Source: Pelodera strongyloides
Lineage: Eukaryota; Nematoda; Chromadorea; Rhabditida; Rhabditidae
Direction: 5' to 3'
NCBI GenBank assembly: GCA_036852015.1
Contig: JAANDG010000224.1
Span: forward strand, 124,001 to 188,000
DNA length: 64,000 bases
Shown here: positions 12,359 through 24,965 of the stretch, piece by piece
Layout: every line of letters starts with the position of its first letter
Position numbering within the stretch: position 1 is the stretch's first letter
The notes under the pieces: generated by a model
The model's input: the letters and a program-made list of their open reading frames with translations, nothing else
What the model was told of the DNA's origin: nothing
Databases searched by the model: none
Position numbers and translations under genes: made by a program

Positions 12359-15300
12359 TCACTCAAATGAGTCGTCCGCGGAGTCCTCCATTGAAATATC
12401 TTCTATTCGCTGTACAAATGATTGGCGCGAGGCAATGGAGCCCAACTCCTAAAGTACAATCAAATCAAGGTACACGAGAGAATGGACTATCGATCAGCAA
12501 AGCAAGACAACTTTTTTTTATCTAAGGAAAACGAAACATATTGATACTGATACCTTACCTTACCTTAGATACCTTAGAAATCCAAACTTTCAAAACTTGT
12601 ATTCACGATTTATGGATGCAAAACAATTACAAATCAAATTTGCATAAAAAAACCAACCGCCGTAACCTGAAGAGCCGGATCGCCCCTAGTTGTAAACACA
12701 GAAGAATCAAGAGATTCGTCCAAAGTGAAATTGGACCTCGACCTGCTCGAGTTTATGAAGCGTCTCCTGTAACAAGTAAAAGATAAAGACGTCAGTCACG
12801 AATAGCCCACACACACAACACACATACATACACGCTCATACACACACGCACAGACATACATAGACACTCACACAGAGCACAGACACGAAGATAGCAATCG
12901 TACACACTCCGATTCCCTTCCCTCGGGGAAATAGTCCCTAGGGACAGAAAATAGCATGCTAATTTGAGAGACGCAGAGTAAAAGCCCAGTAATTCCCCAT
13001 GGGGAATTGAGTGGTGAATATGGCCTCAGATTACCACATAAACATAAACAATAGTAAACAACTACTGCAAAACGACGAAGGAAGGATCCTTTTGAAAGAG
13101 GTAAATAGGTAAACTAGGTAAACTAAAGAAAATAAACAAAGCAACATACTTTCCAACACGGGAATAGTTAGTTCCCCTCGTGATCATTTCCGGGGACCGG
13201 ATCGTGGAACGTCCGCTCGTCGACGTGGTCAAGTTGGACAAAACCTAGATAGACCAAATAAACACTAATCCTGGCGCGGTATAGAATAACTTGGGTCAAA
13301 TACATCAATAGGTAAAAGTATCTCAGGAAGACCTATTTTGAACCAAGAGGTCATATTCCTATTTTCTACACGACTGTTATAATGCTTTTTTTTCTGTCAA
13401 CAGGGAATTTCCCCGAGGAATCCGGAAATCATAGTGGCTAGTGGCTAGTGGAGAATACGGTTCACATTGTTCACATATATACTTTCTCAGAAGTCACAAG
13501 TCATAGGCATCTCGTATCCTCATTTAAAGCCGTATTGTACATTGTACCTACTTTGGGAAATTTGCACATGATACGTACTTCCTATGTATCCTATGCAGTG
13601 TGTGCTCGACCACTTTTTAGGCACATTTGCATAGGATACAGGAAATGTGTCTCATATGCAAATTTCCCCAAAGTAGGTACAATACGGTTTTAAAAAACCA
13701 CCAACCTGTCCCGGTGAAGAGCACAACGACGCACATTGATTCCTCTCCCTCGGTCGGTAGACTCGGCCCGTTTTTGCCGACTTTTGCGGAGTTATTACCG
13801 CCGGAGTCACAAATATACTCGGGCAAAGTGGTCGGGATAGCGATTTCCTGGAAGGAAATCAGATTCCATGGTGCACGGCACGACGGCACGCCGAAGCTGT
13901 AGCACGCCACCAAAGTGTAAGACAGCCGATTAGCACCAAAACACCTTTGAGTGTTTCTCATTACCATTGCATAAATTGGCACCAATGACAAGCAACGCTC
14001 AACGCTCGTGCCTAATCGAGCCAGATCCTGGAATGGATGCGGAACCAACTATATAATATCTTATTATATAAAGGAGAAGAGTTTTTCACGGACTTTGTTT
14101 ATGATTTTGTTTTTATGTGCACAACAAAATCCTTTCATTAAGAAAATTTCCTAATTAGCAAATTTTCATGGTAGCATTAGTCGAGTGGTGATCCAAACTG
14201 ATTATTATACGTTTCCATAATCAGAGACGTGTGAATGTGTGGGAGGAGACAGAGACGAGAGTTAACTTTTAAATTGTAGCAATCCTTTTTTTTTAAATAG
14301 GGAAACAATCGGCCGAAGGCCGATTCCTCCAGTCGGACGTCTGGTACCCATATATATATATTCACGATATTAAATATACAACATCAGATTCCGAATTTCG
14401 ACCACGGCAAGGCAATGTTCGATATCCATACTGGTGTTTCCAAGTATGGTGAAAATTTACAGTATTTTGGCACTGCACGAGAATATTTTTTTAACTTTTC
14501 ATATCACATATGCCAGTTTCGTGCAGAAATACGGTAGTATTGACAGAATCTCACCGAATTTTTGGTATACTTGGAAACCCCATACCCATACTCACACTAT
14601 ACCGACAACAATGAAAAAAACACTCACACCAATTGATCGTTATTTCCTTCCAAGAACTTTTCCAATTCTTCATCCTGTTCTTTTTCTTTCTTCTTGTACT
14701 CATCGGAAACTTCGGGCTGCAAAAATATACTTACCTAATTCTGATGCAAACCAGTCTGCAACCAACCTAACACATAAAGTGCAATTAATATGTAACCAGC
14801 TACCATACCGATACCAAGTAGCGTAAGCGATTAGCGACTGCCTAGCGCAATTCAACCTTTCTGCGATTCGTTCAATCTTTCACACAGCAGTTCACAGACA
14901 ATAATTAATAAACAGTGCACGGTCAAAAGTAATTTGCAACAACTCAAACTAATGCATAATATGCAAAAAGATAATTATTTAATGTTGATACAAACCAGCT
15001 AGTGGATCTACAACCAACCTAACACTACAAAAACAGAGATCGTATTCACCAACACACGGGGAGCTCTCCCTAGGCTCACGAACGCTCTGAATCTCTTCCG
15101 CTATCACACTCTCTACGCACTCTTTAGCTCCCTGGGGAGCCCAGGGAGGGCTCCCGGCGTGTTGGTGAATACGGCCTCAGGTTTGAAATGAAAATAAAAC
15201 TTACAATAACATCAAACCAATCAGCGACTGGTTCGTCGTCATTCCGAGAACCTGTAAACGAATCAAAACATGAGGGGGAAATATATTCTTCCGCGAAGTA

Positions 15301-18300
15301 ATGTTGCGAACACAACTCAAGTAACAATAAGTGTCAGCTGTGGAAAATGGAAAACATTTCGCCCTCGAAATAAACAGTCCTACCCACACATTCTGAATAT
15401 TCTTATAAAATAATCCAAAAACTAAAAAGTAACCAGGGACGTTGGACCGACTCTGGTCCCCGCGTTGTACCGATGTAGTCACCCTTCCCCCCACCTGCCT
15501 ATTGCATTCGAAATAAAAAAAAGCAAAAAAAAAAGAGTCACAACCATATCACAATTCCGTTGACGAACTGACCAACGAAACAACCTCCCAAATTTTCATA
15601 ATTCATATATGAAACACTAAATAATAGTTTTGATCCAATCACCAGACTGCAAGCTCAGTCAAAGCGTAAGTACTCTGTGTCTCTGTGGTGTTATTTAATA
15701 AATACCTATATAAAGTACAAAAGTACGCACTAATCCTTTGTATGATTCAAAGAAAAAAAATTCACAACTCACAGCTGGGAAGTTCATCGTCCACCTTCTT
15801 CCTGCCTCTACGCCTCAGCAGCTGACTACTGCGTAACGGTGTCTTTGCAACAAGAGAAGAACACGAAGGAGTGCTTGAAGACTGCTCAGGCTGAGGGATC
15901 AGTTCATGGATCGGAACCTGAAAAACAACACATAGTCATACTCGCCAACTGTGACAACTAACAAAAGGGCCAGAGGGATCGCCCATGATTGCACCACCCG
16001 GCGAGGGAATAACGGGGGACCCCTTATGGCCCTAGCCCGATGTCGAGCAATTTGTCATCTGGAACTCGTCGCCTAATGCTCAGGACCTCTGCCGGTCATA
16101 AGTTCACTTTGAAACTGTATTGTACCACCCGTTGCCCGCCCTTGAAGCGTAAAAGATTTCTTTACTTATTTAAAAGCATGCTCGAAACTATCTCGATGAA
16201 AGAACACATAACAAAGAGATCATGACTCAGCTGCTCAGCTCAAATTAGTCGTAGACTCGTAGATTTGAGAAAACTTTTGCTAGGTGTCTTAAACCTTCGA
16301 TAGACAATCAATTGTCTTCATGCATCATCACTACCATATTCAACTTATGCTCTGACAAACTAAAGTCCGCAATAAGAACAAAGCACTGCAGAAAGTGTAA
16401 CTGAAAATCACAACGTTTCAGCCCATACTTAGTTGCAAGAACAAACATTTGATTCAATCCCTTCTATGAACAGCTGCGTGGATTGCACAGCGTGTTTTTT
16501 TTACATCAAAAGAACGAAAAGAATAAAATTCGAAAAAGTCTCACCCTGTTTATAACTGATGCAAGACTGCTTCTCGATGCGCTGGCAACGGCCGAATTCT
16601 GTAATTAAACCATGTAGTAGGCTGCAGAAGACAGGACAGTCAGAAAGCAAAACATGAACAAACTAATGAGAAAGGAAAAGCTCTCTGGTAAGTATACATT
16701 CAACTTACCTTTTTCGAAATCCGACCGCCTCGTCGACTTGGCTGACTTGGTGTTTCTTGGGCCTGAATCGCTTTGAATCATAATTATCGCACAACCTTTC
16801 AAACTAGAGTAATCAACTCAATAAGTAAAAGAGACACGGCTAGTTAAAGTGAAATACCGGCCGGTGCCGGTGTTTGAAACACATCGTGAACAACTGAATT
16901 CTTACGTATTTATGCTAATTTGCTCGAATTTTTTCTAATTTGTGTTCATTTGCATAAGCTACATAAGAATACTGGTGTACTCGATTTGTTTCAAAAAACG
17001 GCAGGTATTTAGCTTTAATAAATTGCTTATCATCACTCCACCCTGGATTCTACTCGTTTAAGTCTATGTGTGATCACTGTGTGTGTGAATTGTGAATGAA
17101 GTACTCATAAAACGTAAAGTAGGAAACTGAAATACCTCAACCGATATTTGTACGGCGCATTCGCTTTGTGTATAGTTATTCTCCACTGCCGATACGCTTT
17201 CTAAATATATATACAATAGGTCTTAAAAATACAACGTACACATGAAAAAAAGCATCCAGCTAGCTAAGCAAAGCACTTCATGCTAAGAAAAAGAACTATT
17301 CAGTCAATCCCCTCTATGCCATAAAATCGACAAGTACATAAATAAACAAACAGGTGACTAACTAAAGATAATAAAACAATAGTCTCCAGATACATTCTAT
17401 ATTTAGAGATAACAGCAAAGGTACAAAGTCACTTACCGGTAAGGAAAAGGTTTCGTGGCTTGCTCCTTCGCTTTAATACCGGCGTCGTAGCTGTAGTTGT
17501 AGCACCAGTTTCGGAGCGAGATGACACCTTGGATACACGGGATTTCTCATCACCGCCTGACTTTTCTTCAATTGGTTGCGGTTTTTTCTGAAAAAAGGCT
17601 TAAATCTTAAAGCGAAATACTGGCCGGTTTTTGAACTGAATTCTTATGTATTTATGCTAAGTTGCCCGAATTTAGCTAGATTTTTCTATTCTAATTAATG
17701 TTCATTTGCACAGGCTGCACAAAATGCTGGTCCTGCCGGTATTTCGCATTAATGTCAGCGGGTTCTTCTAAAAGGTACAATACAAAGAAGTTGGATGCTT
17801 CGTTTTCCTTGTGTTATTGGTTACTAACTAAAAGTGACTTCGACCTCCATAGTCCATAATCTAACAACTATGCTGACCTTAATGTTCGTCCTTCTAGTAG
17901 AACGACTTTTCCGAATCATACTCTTGTTTCTTGGAGTCGGAGTCACTGGAAAATCACATGTAACATCAAAAAGAAACATTACAGAACCTGGTAATATGTA
18001 TATAACACTCTTCCCACACAACTCGCATCTAATAAGTCATGAATAATTATCGAGCAGGTCTGCAGCCAGGAATACAATAAAGAAGCCATACTCCAATCAC
18101 GTAACGTACTGGTCATAGTAAATAGTTTATAGTTCATAGTACACATATGAAACTTCACACAGATCAGACAAAATGATCAACTGAACAAATTCATCAACCA
18201 CAACCATCAACGCCTACAACCTCAACTATGAAAAGAAACATCAAGAATTGTTACTGAATGAATATTGTCCATCATATCGATGTTAATAAATATTTAAATA

Positions 18301-18456
18301 TGAACACAAACACACACAACGACGACACAACAAAAAATAGAACCAATACTTACCTTGTTTTGGCGGTTTTCGCACTTGTACAAGCGAGTCATTTAACGAG
18401 TAGGATGAAATTGATTTGGCTGATCGGGCACGCCATGAACGCGTTTGCACCACCAT
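12359..18456 (-). CDS. Unidentified basic Ser/Arg-rich protein, operon partner of mrps-18B
   Basis: Not recognised. Thirteen exons in unbroken phase give 400 aa: 18354-18456, 17878-17945, 17437-17587, 17136-17200, 16709-16762, 16545-16598, 15773-15917, 15205-15251, 14628-14716, 13706-13847, 13150-13244, 12667-12766, 12359-12448. The protein is mostly low complexity, with many S, T, R, K and P and no signal peptide or membrane segment. It starts MVVQTRSWRARSAKS. Basic clusters such as VLKRRSKPRN and LLRRRGRKK look like nuclear signals or DNA-binding tails. A charged segment at about 230-258 (KKKEKEQDEELEKFL) could form a short coiled coil, and the C-terminus is acidic (MEDSADDSFE). The start is fixed by an in-frame TAG just upstream and an acceptor at 18485. 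A chromatin or chromosome role is only a guess from composition. Exon phases are solid; the product is unknown. Confidence 0.75.
12900..13030. repeat. Palindromic element with TGAGG...CCATATTCACC terminus
   Basis: Contains CCCTCGGGGAAATAGTCCC and CCCATGGGGAATTGAGTGG, ending GTGAATATGGCCTCAG. A matching element in the opposite orientation lies at 48045-48175. Related termini (TGAGGCCGTATTCACCA) are at 15030-15182, 45840-45925, 49479 and 52681. Confidence 0.65.
13530..13697. repeat. Palindrome related to MITE-2
   Basis: Arms CCGTATTGTACATTGTACCT to GGTACAATACGG, with inner AAATTTGCACATGATACG and CTCATATGCAAATTTCCCC and a shared CCTATG(T/C) core. It ends 9 bp from exon 13706-13847. Confidence 0.65.
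15030..15182. repeat. Palindromic element in a Ser-rich gene intron
   Basis: Arms ATCGTATTCACCAACACACG and CGTGTTGGTGAATACGG with inner GGGGAGCTCTCCC and GGGAGCCCAGGG. Its right end reads GAATACGGCCTCAGG as in the element at 12900-13030. Confidence 0.65.
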
Positions 18457-18783
18457 AATTTCCCGAACCTAGTAGTGGCCTGTTCCTGAAAATGTGATAA
18501 TATTAAACAATACAACTTAACTAAAAACAAAAATTCAGAAAATGTCACCAGAGGGAGAGGAGAGCTATACGGTACTGCTAAGAAACGATACAACGTTCAA
18601 AAAAATAAAACTTGCAAAGAGACAGACTGACAGAATTGGGAAACCACGAAAGTAGCACATTTACAAGTAAACATTTGATAAAAGCGAGAAAGGGAAATAT
18701 CAATAAGGATAAGTATAAAATGCAAAGAAGCATAGGGGAAGTGGGCAAGTACAAGTAAAGCGAGTTCCTGGGTTAGAATTAAT
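18457..18783 (-). promoter_or_regulatory. Intercistronic region and probable SL2-type trans-splice site
   Basis: Between the S18B stop (18784) and the next start (18456) are 327 bp. An ATTTTCAG acceptor at 18486 leaves a 29-nt leader with an in-frame TAG, so translation must begin at 18456. Same strand, close spacing and an acceptor with no upstream coding exon are the marks of a nematode operon, where the downstream cistron receives an SL2-type leader. The leader type cannot be read from the sequence. Confidence 0.6.
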
Positions 18784-21678
18784 TTATTTCGCCTTTCTGG
18801 CAAACTTATCCTGTCGGAGCCACCACTGGTCCCAATCGTTGTTGAAATCCCTCTTGAAAGTGTCAAAGGACACCAGGGGATCTGGATGGATGTCCTGCAA
18901 GTGAGACAAGCTGTTGTCATTGTATACGAAAAAAAATAATCGAGCGCATTCGAGATGGACATTTTCCTACTTACTTTTTAAGGAAAAGAAAAAGAAAACG
19001 TTTGGTTCGAGATGGACCACCAGAAAATAATGCAATTGCCACGCATACTACACATGCAAATGATCAATTGATTTTAGTTTCAATTACGGGACCGGGACAT
19101 TTGCATTTCGACACTTATTTTGCATGTATAATTTTTTTTCGGTGTCCATCTCGAACCACTTTTTTTTCTTTTCTGGAAAATGTCGATCGCCCTGACTGAA
19201 TGCGCCCTGACAAACTCATTGACGAACTGTCCGACGAAACCACCATCCGAATTAGCATATTGCATAAAGTTGATTGGTGGCCTTGAGCTCGTAACCATAC
19301 CACCGTCGCAATTAGAATATTAGGTACGGTGAAAATTAGGCACAATCAACACGACCGGCCTCAAACTAGAATCATAGAATGACTTTTCATAGCTCACCTG
19401 CAGTCGAACGGCTGCCCTATCCGCTTGTTGCGATGGTTCGTTCTTCCACCACGCGTAGTACTGTCGGAAGTCAAAATTGCGAAATTCAACAGCGAATGGC
19501 ACCGTTCCACACTCTTTGGCCTTCAGCAATTGGGCCTATAAGTAAAGAACCGCTGATTATGAACACGAACAAAACAGTGAAGGAGATATGCACGGTGGGC
19601 ATCATAGCATCATTACAAAATGCCGGTTAATCTAAACAAAGGGGCAAGGCAAGGAGGAATATATGTATTAAGTATTATAATCTTAGCACTGAGCACTGAA
19701 CTGACTGAACTGATGAAATTGTTCTACTACTTGGTAGTACGTATACGCATGCTAAGCTGCAAGACTACAGCTAACTGATTCGGACAAATTCTAAATGTGG
19801 AGCGTGGGAGGAAAATTAAAATTAGACTGATGACGCTGGCAGATTTATCTGAATGACGATACAATACAAAATCCAGAATCCAGGGCTACAGTAAGATCCT
19901 TACCTTAAGCATAGCGTATTGCTCCCGGCAAAGTCCACTCTTTAAGATGGCAATCGGTTGATGAGTACCATCTGCCAGGAACTGTAGGATCAGGTCTGGG
20001 TTACGGTAATCAAAGAAGAGATATTCGTCACGACAAACCTGAAATGAAGTTGTTCGTTTATGTCTTTTAATTTGTACAGCGAAATAGCGGCCGGTTTTTG
20101 AAACTGAGCAGACCAGCATCCTTATGCAGCGTATGCAAATGAACACAAATTGAATAAAAAAAATCGAGCTAAATTCGAGCAAATTAGCATAAATACGTAA
20201 GAATTCAGTTGTCACGATGTGTTTCAAAAACCGGCAGGTATGTCGCTATAAAAAGAACCATAACACACACAGGAGGTGGGTGTGTGGAAAATCCATACTT
20301 AAAATGGTGAAAGTTATGTTACACCCTCACTCTCTCTCTAACTGCCTGGTCGTTGAGAGGCGTGGCCTAGCCGCGACTCTCACGTCAGAGCGTTGCTTGT
20401 CGTGGCAACAGCATGTGCTACTCCAAACTACAGTAGCATCCTTCCTTCCCCAATGCCCAATTACAATATGATCTATGTGTTGTTAATATTCCGCTACACC
20501 ACAGGAGTCCAAGTCTCCCACATATTACACACATGTTGTTAAGAGTCCGTCTACATAACAACCCAATCATACATTTTGTAACGTGGGTGGAGGCTCTAGC
20601 TCGATCACTTCCGTCGTCGTTGCTAAGGGATTCACCGCTATTTGCCTAGCCCCAGTCGGTGTAGCCGCGACTCTCACATCAGAGCGTTGCTTGTCGTGGC
20701 AACAGCATGTGCTACTCCAAACTACAGTAGCATCCTTCCTTCCCCAATGCCCAATTACAATATGATCTATGTGTTGTTAATATTCCGCTACACCACAGGA
20801 GTCCAAGTCTCCCACATATTACACACATGTTGTTAAGAGTCCGTCTACATAACAACCCAATCATACATTTTGTAACGGTTAGTCATACATACCGGACACG
20901 CGTTATTCACGTTATAGCGTCCATGTTTGTCAATGCAGAAAAGTCGGGGAGGCGGTTGAATGATCGACTGTCCTTTCAGATTACGTTTGTACCACCTGCA
21001 ACGACACCAACCAAGTATATTAGCAAACTGGATCACTGCACTTTTCTTCCTCCAAGGGTCACAATGAGGGTGTCACGACGTGTCAAGCTCATTCGTGACA
21101 TTTCAATATTTCCAATAGCGATTGCCACTTTTGTACAACCTTTATTCCTTTCTGATTTATTTTCTTACCCACTCTTTCTTTTTGTTTCAGAATATGCGAT
21201 AGCACATCTCATACAAGAGAACGAATCGAATCCCACAACGGCTGAACAAAGCCATATAAAATGAACTTTCCTTCATTGATAAATCAATAAGTGAACACAT
21301 ACCTGTACACTGGAAGTCCTTTGTATGCGTCAAAATATGCCTTGGTGTTCATATAAGAGATCTGTTCTTCCACGGTATGCTTCGGTTTGTACAAGCCCAT
21401 TTTTCGTTCGACATTGTTGTATGCCCATCCCACCTCCTCAGGTGGAAGTACGGCCTACAAAAGCACTGATTATAAAAAAAAACGAAGACAAACAGGACGG
21501 ATGAAACCGTAGGGAACTGTTTTTATGCAACAAACAAAAATCTTAAGGTTACGGGTTACAAGCGACACGGACAAGAGCACACCTCTTTCTCTTTGCAAAG
21601 ATGGTGTGTTGGAGAATTAAGTCGACGGGCAATCGGTCTAGAGGCAATACAAGCCTGTAGAAGCCTTCGGCCAATCAT
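18784..21678 (-). CDS. mrps-18B: Mitochondrial ribosomal protein S18B (mS40)
   Basis: Six exons, 244 aa: 21583-21678, 21303-21454, 20893-20995, 19904-20038, 19398-19535, 18784-18894. A small-subunit mitoribosome protein. The N-terminus (MIGRRLLQACIASRPIARR) has the basic, acid-free look of a mitochondrial import sequence. The S18 core begins at about residue 80 with KGLPVYRWYKRN, followed by NNACPVCRDEYLFFDYRN and KECGTVPF, the order seen in animal S18B. The C-terminal region contains YYAWW and DWDQWWLRQDKF, and the length matches the family (about 250 aa). ATG lies 9 nt behind a TTTCAG acceptor at 21687, so the mRNA is probably trans-spliced. The next gene on the strand starts about 300 bp downstream. 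An AATAAA (18784-18789 region) overlaps the stop codon. Intron 3 holds a 216-bp direct duplication. Confidence 0.92.
20368..20877. repeat. Direct duplication, about 216 bp, in mrps-18B intron 3
   Basis: 20368-20583 and 20662-20877 are nearly identical, beginning TAGCCGCGACTCTCAC and ending CATACATTTTGTAACG. The 78-bp spacer is unique. The second copy ends 16 bp from exon 3. Near identity suggests a recent event. Confidence 0.9.
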
Positions 21679-21687
21679 TAAGAACTT
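21679..21687 (-). promoter_or_regulatory. Probable trans-splice site and 9-nt 5' UTR of mrps-18B
   Basis: GAAATTTCAG precedes AAGTTCTTA and the ATG. With no coding exon upstream in frame, this acceptor most likely receives a spliced leader. The 9-nt leader is typical of nematode mRNAs. Confidence 0.6.
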
Positions 21688-22565
21688 CTGAAATTTCATA
21701 AAAATGCTCGCAAAACAACAGAAGCATCAGAGGAACAAACGAGAGGCGGAGGACACAAAACAGTAGTCAAAACCGGCTTGTTTGCTGCATTTTTCTACCC
21801 ATTTTAGTAACAAAAGAGTTATATGCGATGCGGGAACCAATTGCAGAAGAGTATTGAAGTAACGCGCAGCAAGAAGTTGAAAAAATGCGACCGAGTGTAA
21901 TTCTGCATTGTGCATGCACGCTTACCGTACTTTGTCCAAATCGCATTTTTAAAAAGGCCCAGTATACGGTCGCACAGTGCATTTTGCGAGAAAACATCAG
22001 TCAACCACTTTGCCTGACCATATGGTTATGGCGTTTTATTAGTTTTCTCCTGCTCTTATTATGATGCACTACATTTTAAGACAATATGCCAGGTTTAAAA
22101 TGAAAATATTTGAAAAACTACTATTATTTTCGCTTTGGGAATGTTGTAACAGTTGATATGTTCAATCAGAGGGCTGTTCTTCTGATGTGTTATCATGTAT
22201 CACTCGCCCGAACAACCCGATATGGTCCCCCATAAATGAACTGCGAAGATTTAAATTCACTTTCAGTTTACTTGACTCAACCAAACACAATAAAACTTCA
22301 AATAGTGTATAGTATTTGTGATGAACTATGTTCAACTCCATCAGATGTATTAGGAATGCATAATCGAAGATCGAAGGAACTCCAACAAAGAGGATGCCAA
22401 TATTTATTGCATTTTTTGTGTACATTATATTGAACAGCAGCTGATAAGAAGATAGTTATGGAGGGAAGTTGTAGAAGTATTTGATATAGGTGGTCGTACA
22501 ATGTAACGGTCGTGTAGATTCCTTTTCGTAGTCCTTCAAAAGTTTTTTTTTCGGAGTTCTCAGTG

Positions 22566-23092
22566 TCATTCAAGCGAGATACGGCGACAGGTCACCTGAA
22601 ATCGATAAAAAAAACATAAATCACCAACTAAGTAAAAGCAAAATAACATCCGCTTTTGGAAACGCATTTTTAACAACATTTATAACAATTGCATTCAGTC
22701 TTCCTCGTATTTATGCAAAGTGGGGTCGAATTGGGCTTGATTATGCATTTGCTAAGTCATACACATTTGCACACGAAGAATTTTAATGGATTTATTTGGC
22801 CTACGTTTCACGAACCGCCCATTTTATCATTGTAACTTGAACTGATCTTCATTTAGGCTTTCACTGGCCCCTAAGTCATTCAATCTTCTATATTTATAAT
22901 CAATATGAAGCAACTGAAACTAAATTTTCCCATAAAACCTTCATGCTTGGATAACATTTAAAAAGGCAGCGTTACCAACCAAAAACAGTCAAACATTTGG
23001 GTAAATTTACCGAAGATTAACCTTTAAAGCGAAGTTGGTGTTCTGAGCTTCATCGACGCCGCGGGGAAGTACGGGAGAGAGGTCCTTAGTTC
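22566..23092 (-). CDS. Short candidate gene, last two exons only
   Basis: Two exons fit together: 23022-23092, reading TKDLSPVLPRGVDEAQNTNF then ALK, and 22566-22595, reading VTCRRISLE and a TGA stop. Both have good acceptors (GTGTTTAG and TTTCAG) and matching phase. I do not recognise the protein. An exon at about 23225-23309 begins with an ATG 2 nt behind a TTTCAG acceptor and reads MKPRLGCGVRSHQF, but its exit phase would put the next exon out of frame, so the 5' part is unresolved. The exon 23022 donor lies inside TTCGCTTTAAAG, the same sequence as a MITE terminus found throughout the window, so this exon may be partly repeat-derived. It could be a first gene of the S18B operon, a decayed gene or chance. 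Confidence 0.35.
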
Positions 23093-24914
23093 CTAAACAC
23101 AAAAAATATTGATTGGACATGCATGATGAAGAATCGAGTGTGAAACGCGTCGTGTGGTATTTATTAAACTCCTAATGTTAATAACATTTAGTTATGAGTA
23201 ATTAACAAACCTTACTGAGGCAGGAGAAAAGAAGCTGCAAACGATGACGACTCGATGAACTGATGCGATCGCACACCGCATCCCAAACGAGGTTTCATAT
23301 CTGAAACTAGACAACCGACAGAAACAAAAAAAACTATTGTTAGTCTACAATTAGATTAGCCATTAAATTACGTAACAAAAATGAATTGAATGAAATAGCT
23401 ATATCAGACCTACATCCCATGTCGCGCCCGGGAGATAACTGGCGGTGGACTAGCACACACTACTCTAGAAGTGTGGTACTCGTATTCGGCAGGAGCCCCC
23501 CACCACCATCTCCTACCTACCTATATAACCTACAACTAAACTAAATCTCTTATCTGTAGTGCCACGCTGCTTTATATAACAATAATAAAAATAAATAGAT
23601 GTGGTATTAGATAATTTGTTGAACGAGACTAAGACTAAGCATGTGCTCAGACGGTTCCCCGAAGATTGTGCTTAAAGTGAAATACCAGCCGGTTTTTGAA
23701 ACGTATCGTGGACAATTGAATTCTTACTTACTTATGCTAATTTACTCAAATTGTGCTCGATTTTTTTATTCTAATTTATATTTATTTGCATACGCTGCAT
23801 AAGAACGCTCAGTACCTTGTCATGCATACAGTTTCCTTTCAATTTCGCATTCCGGCTTAATTTCCTTTAATATTAATGTGTTAATAAATATTTAATATTT
23901 TCTTTACTTTTTATATTTCCATTTGCCAGAGCAAAATCAAAACTTGTGTAGGAGAGAAACAGTATAACCTAAAACTTAACCCTCTTTATTCCCTAAATAG
24001 ACTAACTTTGGTTTTGGGCTCTACATGCCGATGGCTGCAATTATATAAAACGCTAATTCTATACTGTCTTTCAATTTTGTTCCGCTTTTTTGCGCAAAAA
24101 TAAATATTGTCTCCATGACTACAAATCCCCAAATGTGCTGCTTTTGCGTGCTAGTTGAGGTTGCAAGAACCCTGTTATATAAATGAATATTTTATACATT
24201 ATACAAGTTGTTAGGATGAGGAATTGTTTCACTTTCTACAATTCAGTATCTTTTTCTTGCGCCCGAACCTCTACCCTGGCAGACTTACGAAACTGTCAAA
24301 ACGCTGTAAATACATCTATCCTATCACATGAGCTTTCCAATTATTGAACTGAGCAACTAGAGCTCGGCGCGCTGCGTGCGCCTCGCTAAACTTATTTTTC
24401 GCGTCATAGATTCTGAAGCAGAAGCGTATTCTATGCATATTGATTTGGCACTACGATGCGCTTCGCACTTCGATTTATTTATGACTTCTGAGCAGCTGTG
24501 AAAATTAAATTCATGACCTTTTATATATACATTTTTGTCTGTGGTCGAAATTTTTTCCCACATTTATGAAATTGGGCTCACGGCTGTCATAAAGTCCCTT
24601 GTATTCTTTGCATTCACATTTTTTATATATAGTTTGATCATTCAACTTTTAAAGTTTACATCATTACATCGGTGATTTCCGATCACATGCTGCATGCAAA
24701 GCCGCAAACAAATTATCAAAACATTTTTTTTAATAAAGTCGTCCGATATGAATTTTCAATGAACGAGAGCTTTATAAATTGAGTGAAATCATCGATAAAT
24801 GAATGATAGGAATATAAATATAGAAATATAGTGTAGAATAATTGTTGAATAAAGCATCACTCTTTTTATTTGTCTTTTTTTTGACGTTCCATGGAAAGTA
24901 TATTTTGTTAAAAA

Positions 24915-24965
24915 AAGCGCTTGTTCACATTTTACGTTCTTAACGAATGTTATGTTATGTTATTT
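24915..24965 (+). mobile_element. LINE 3' tail remnant
   Basis: CACATTTTACGTTCTTAACG then AATG and TTATG repeats, a diverged match to the LINE 3' end at 30860-30893. Confidence 0.5.

Noticed and set aside
23225..23309. First exon MKPRLGCGVRSHQF... for the small minus-strand gene
   Set aside because: Good acceptor and ATG, but its exit phase brings a stop two codons into the next exon, so I did not join them.
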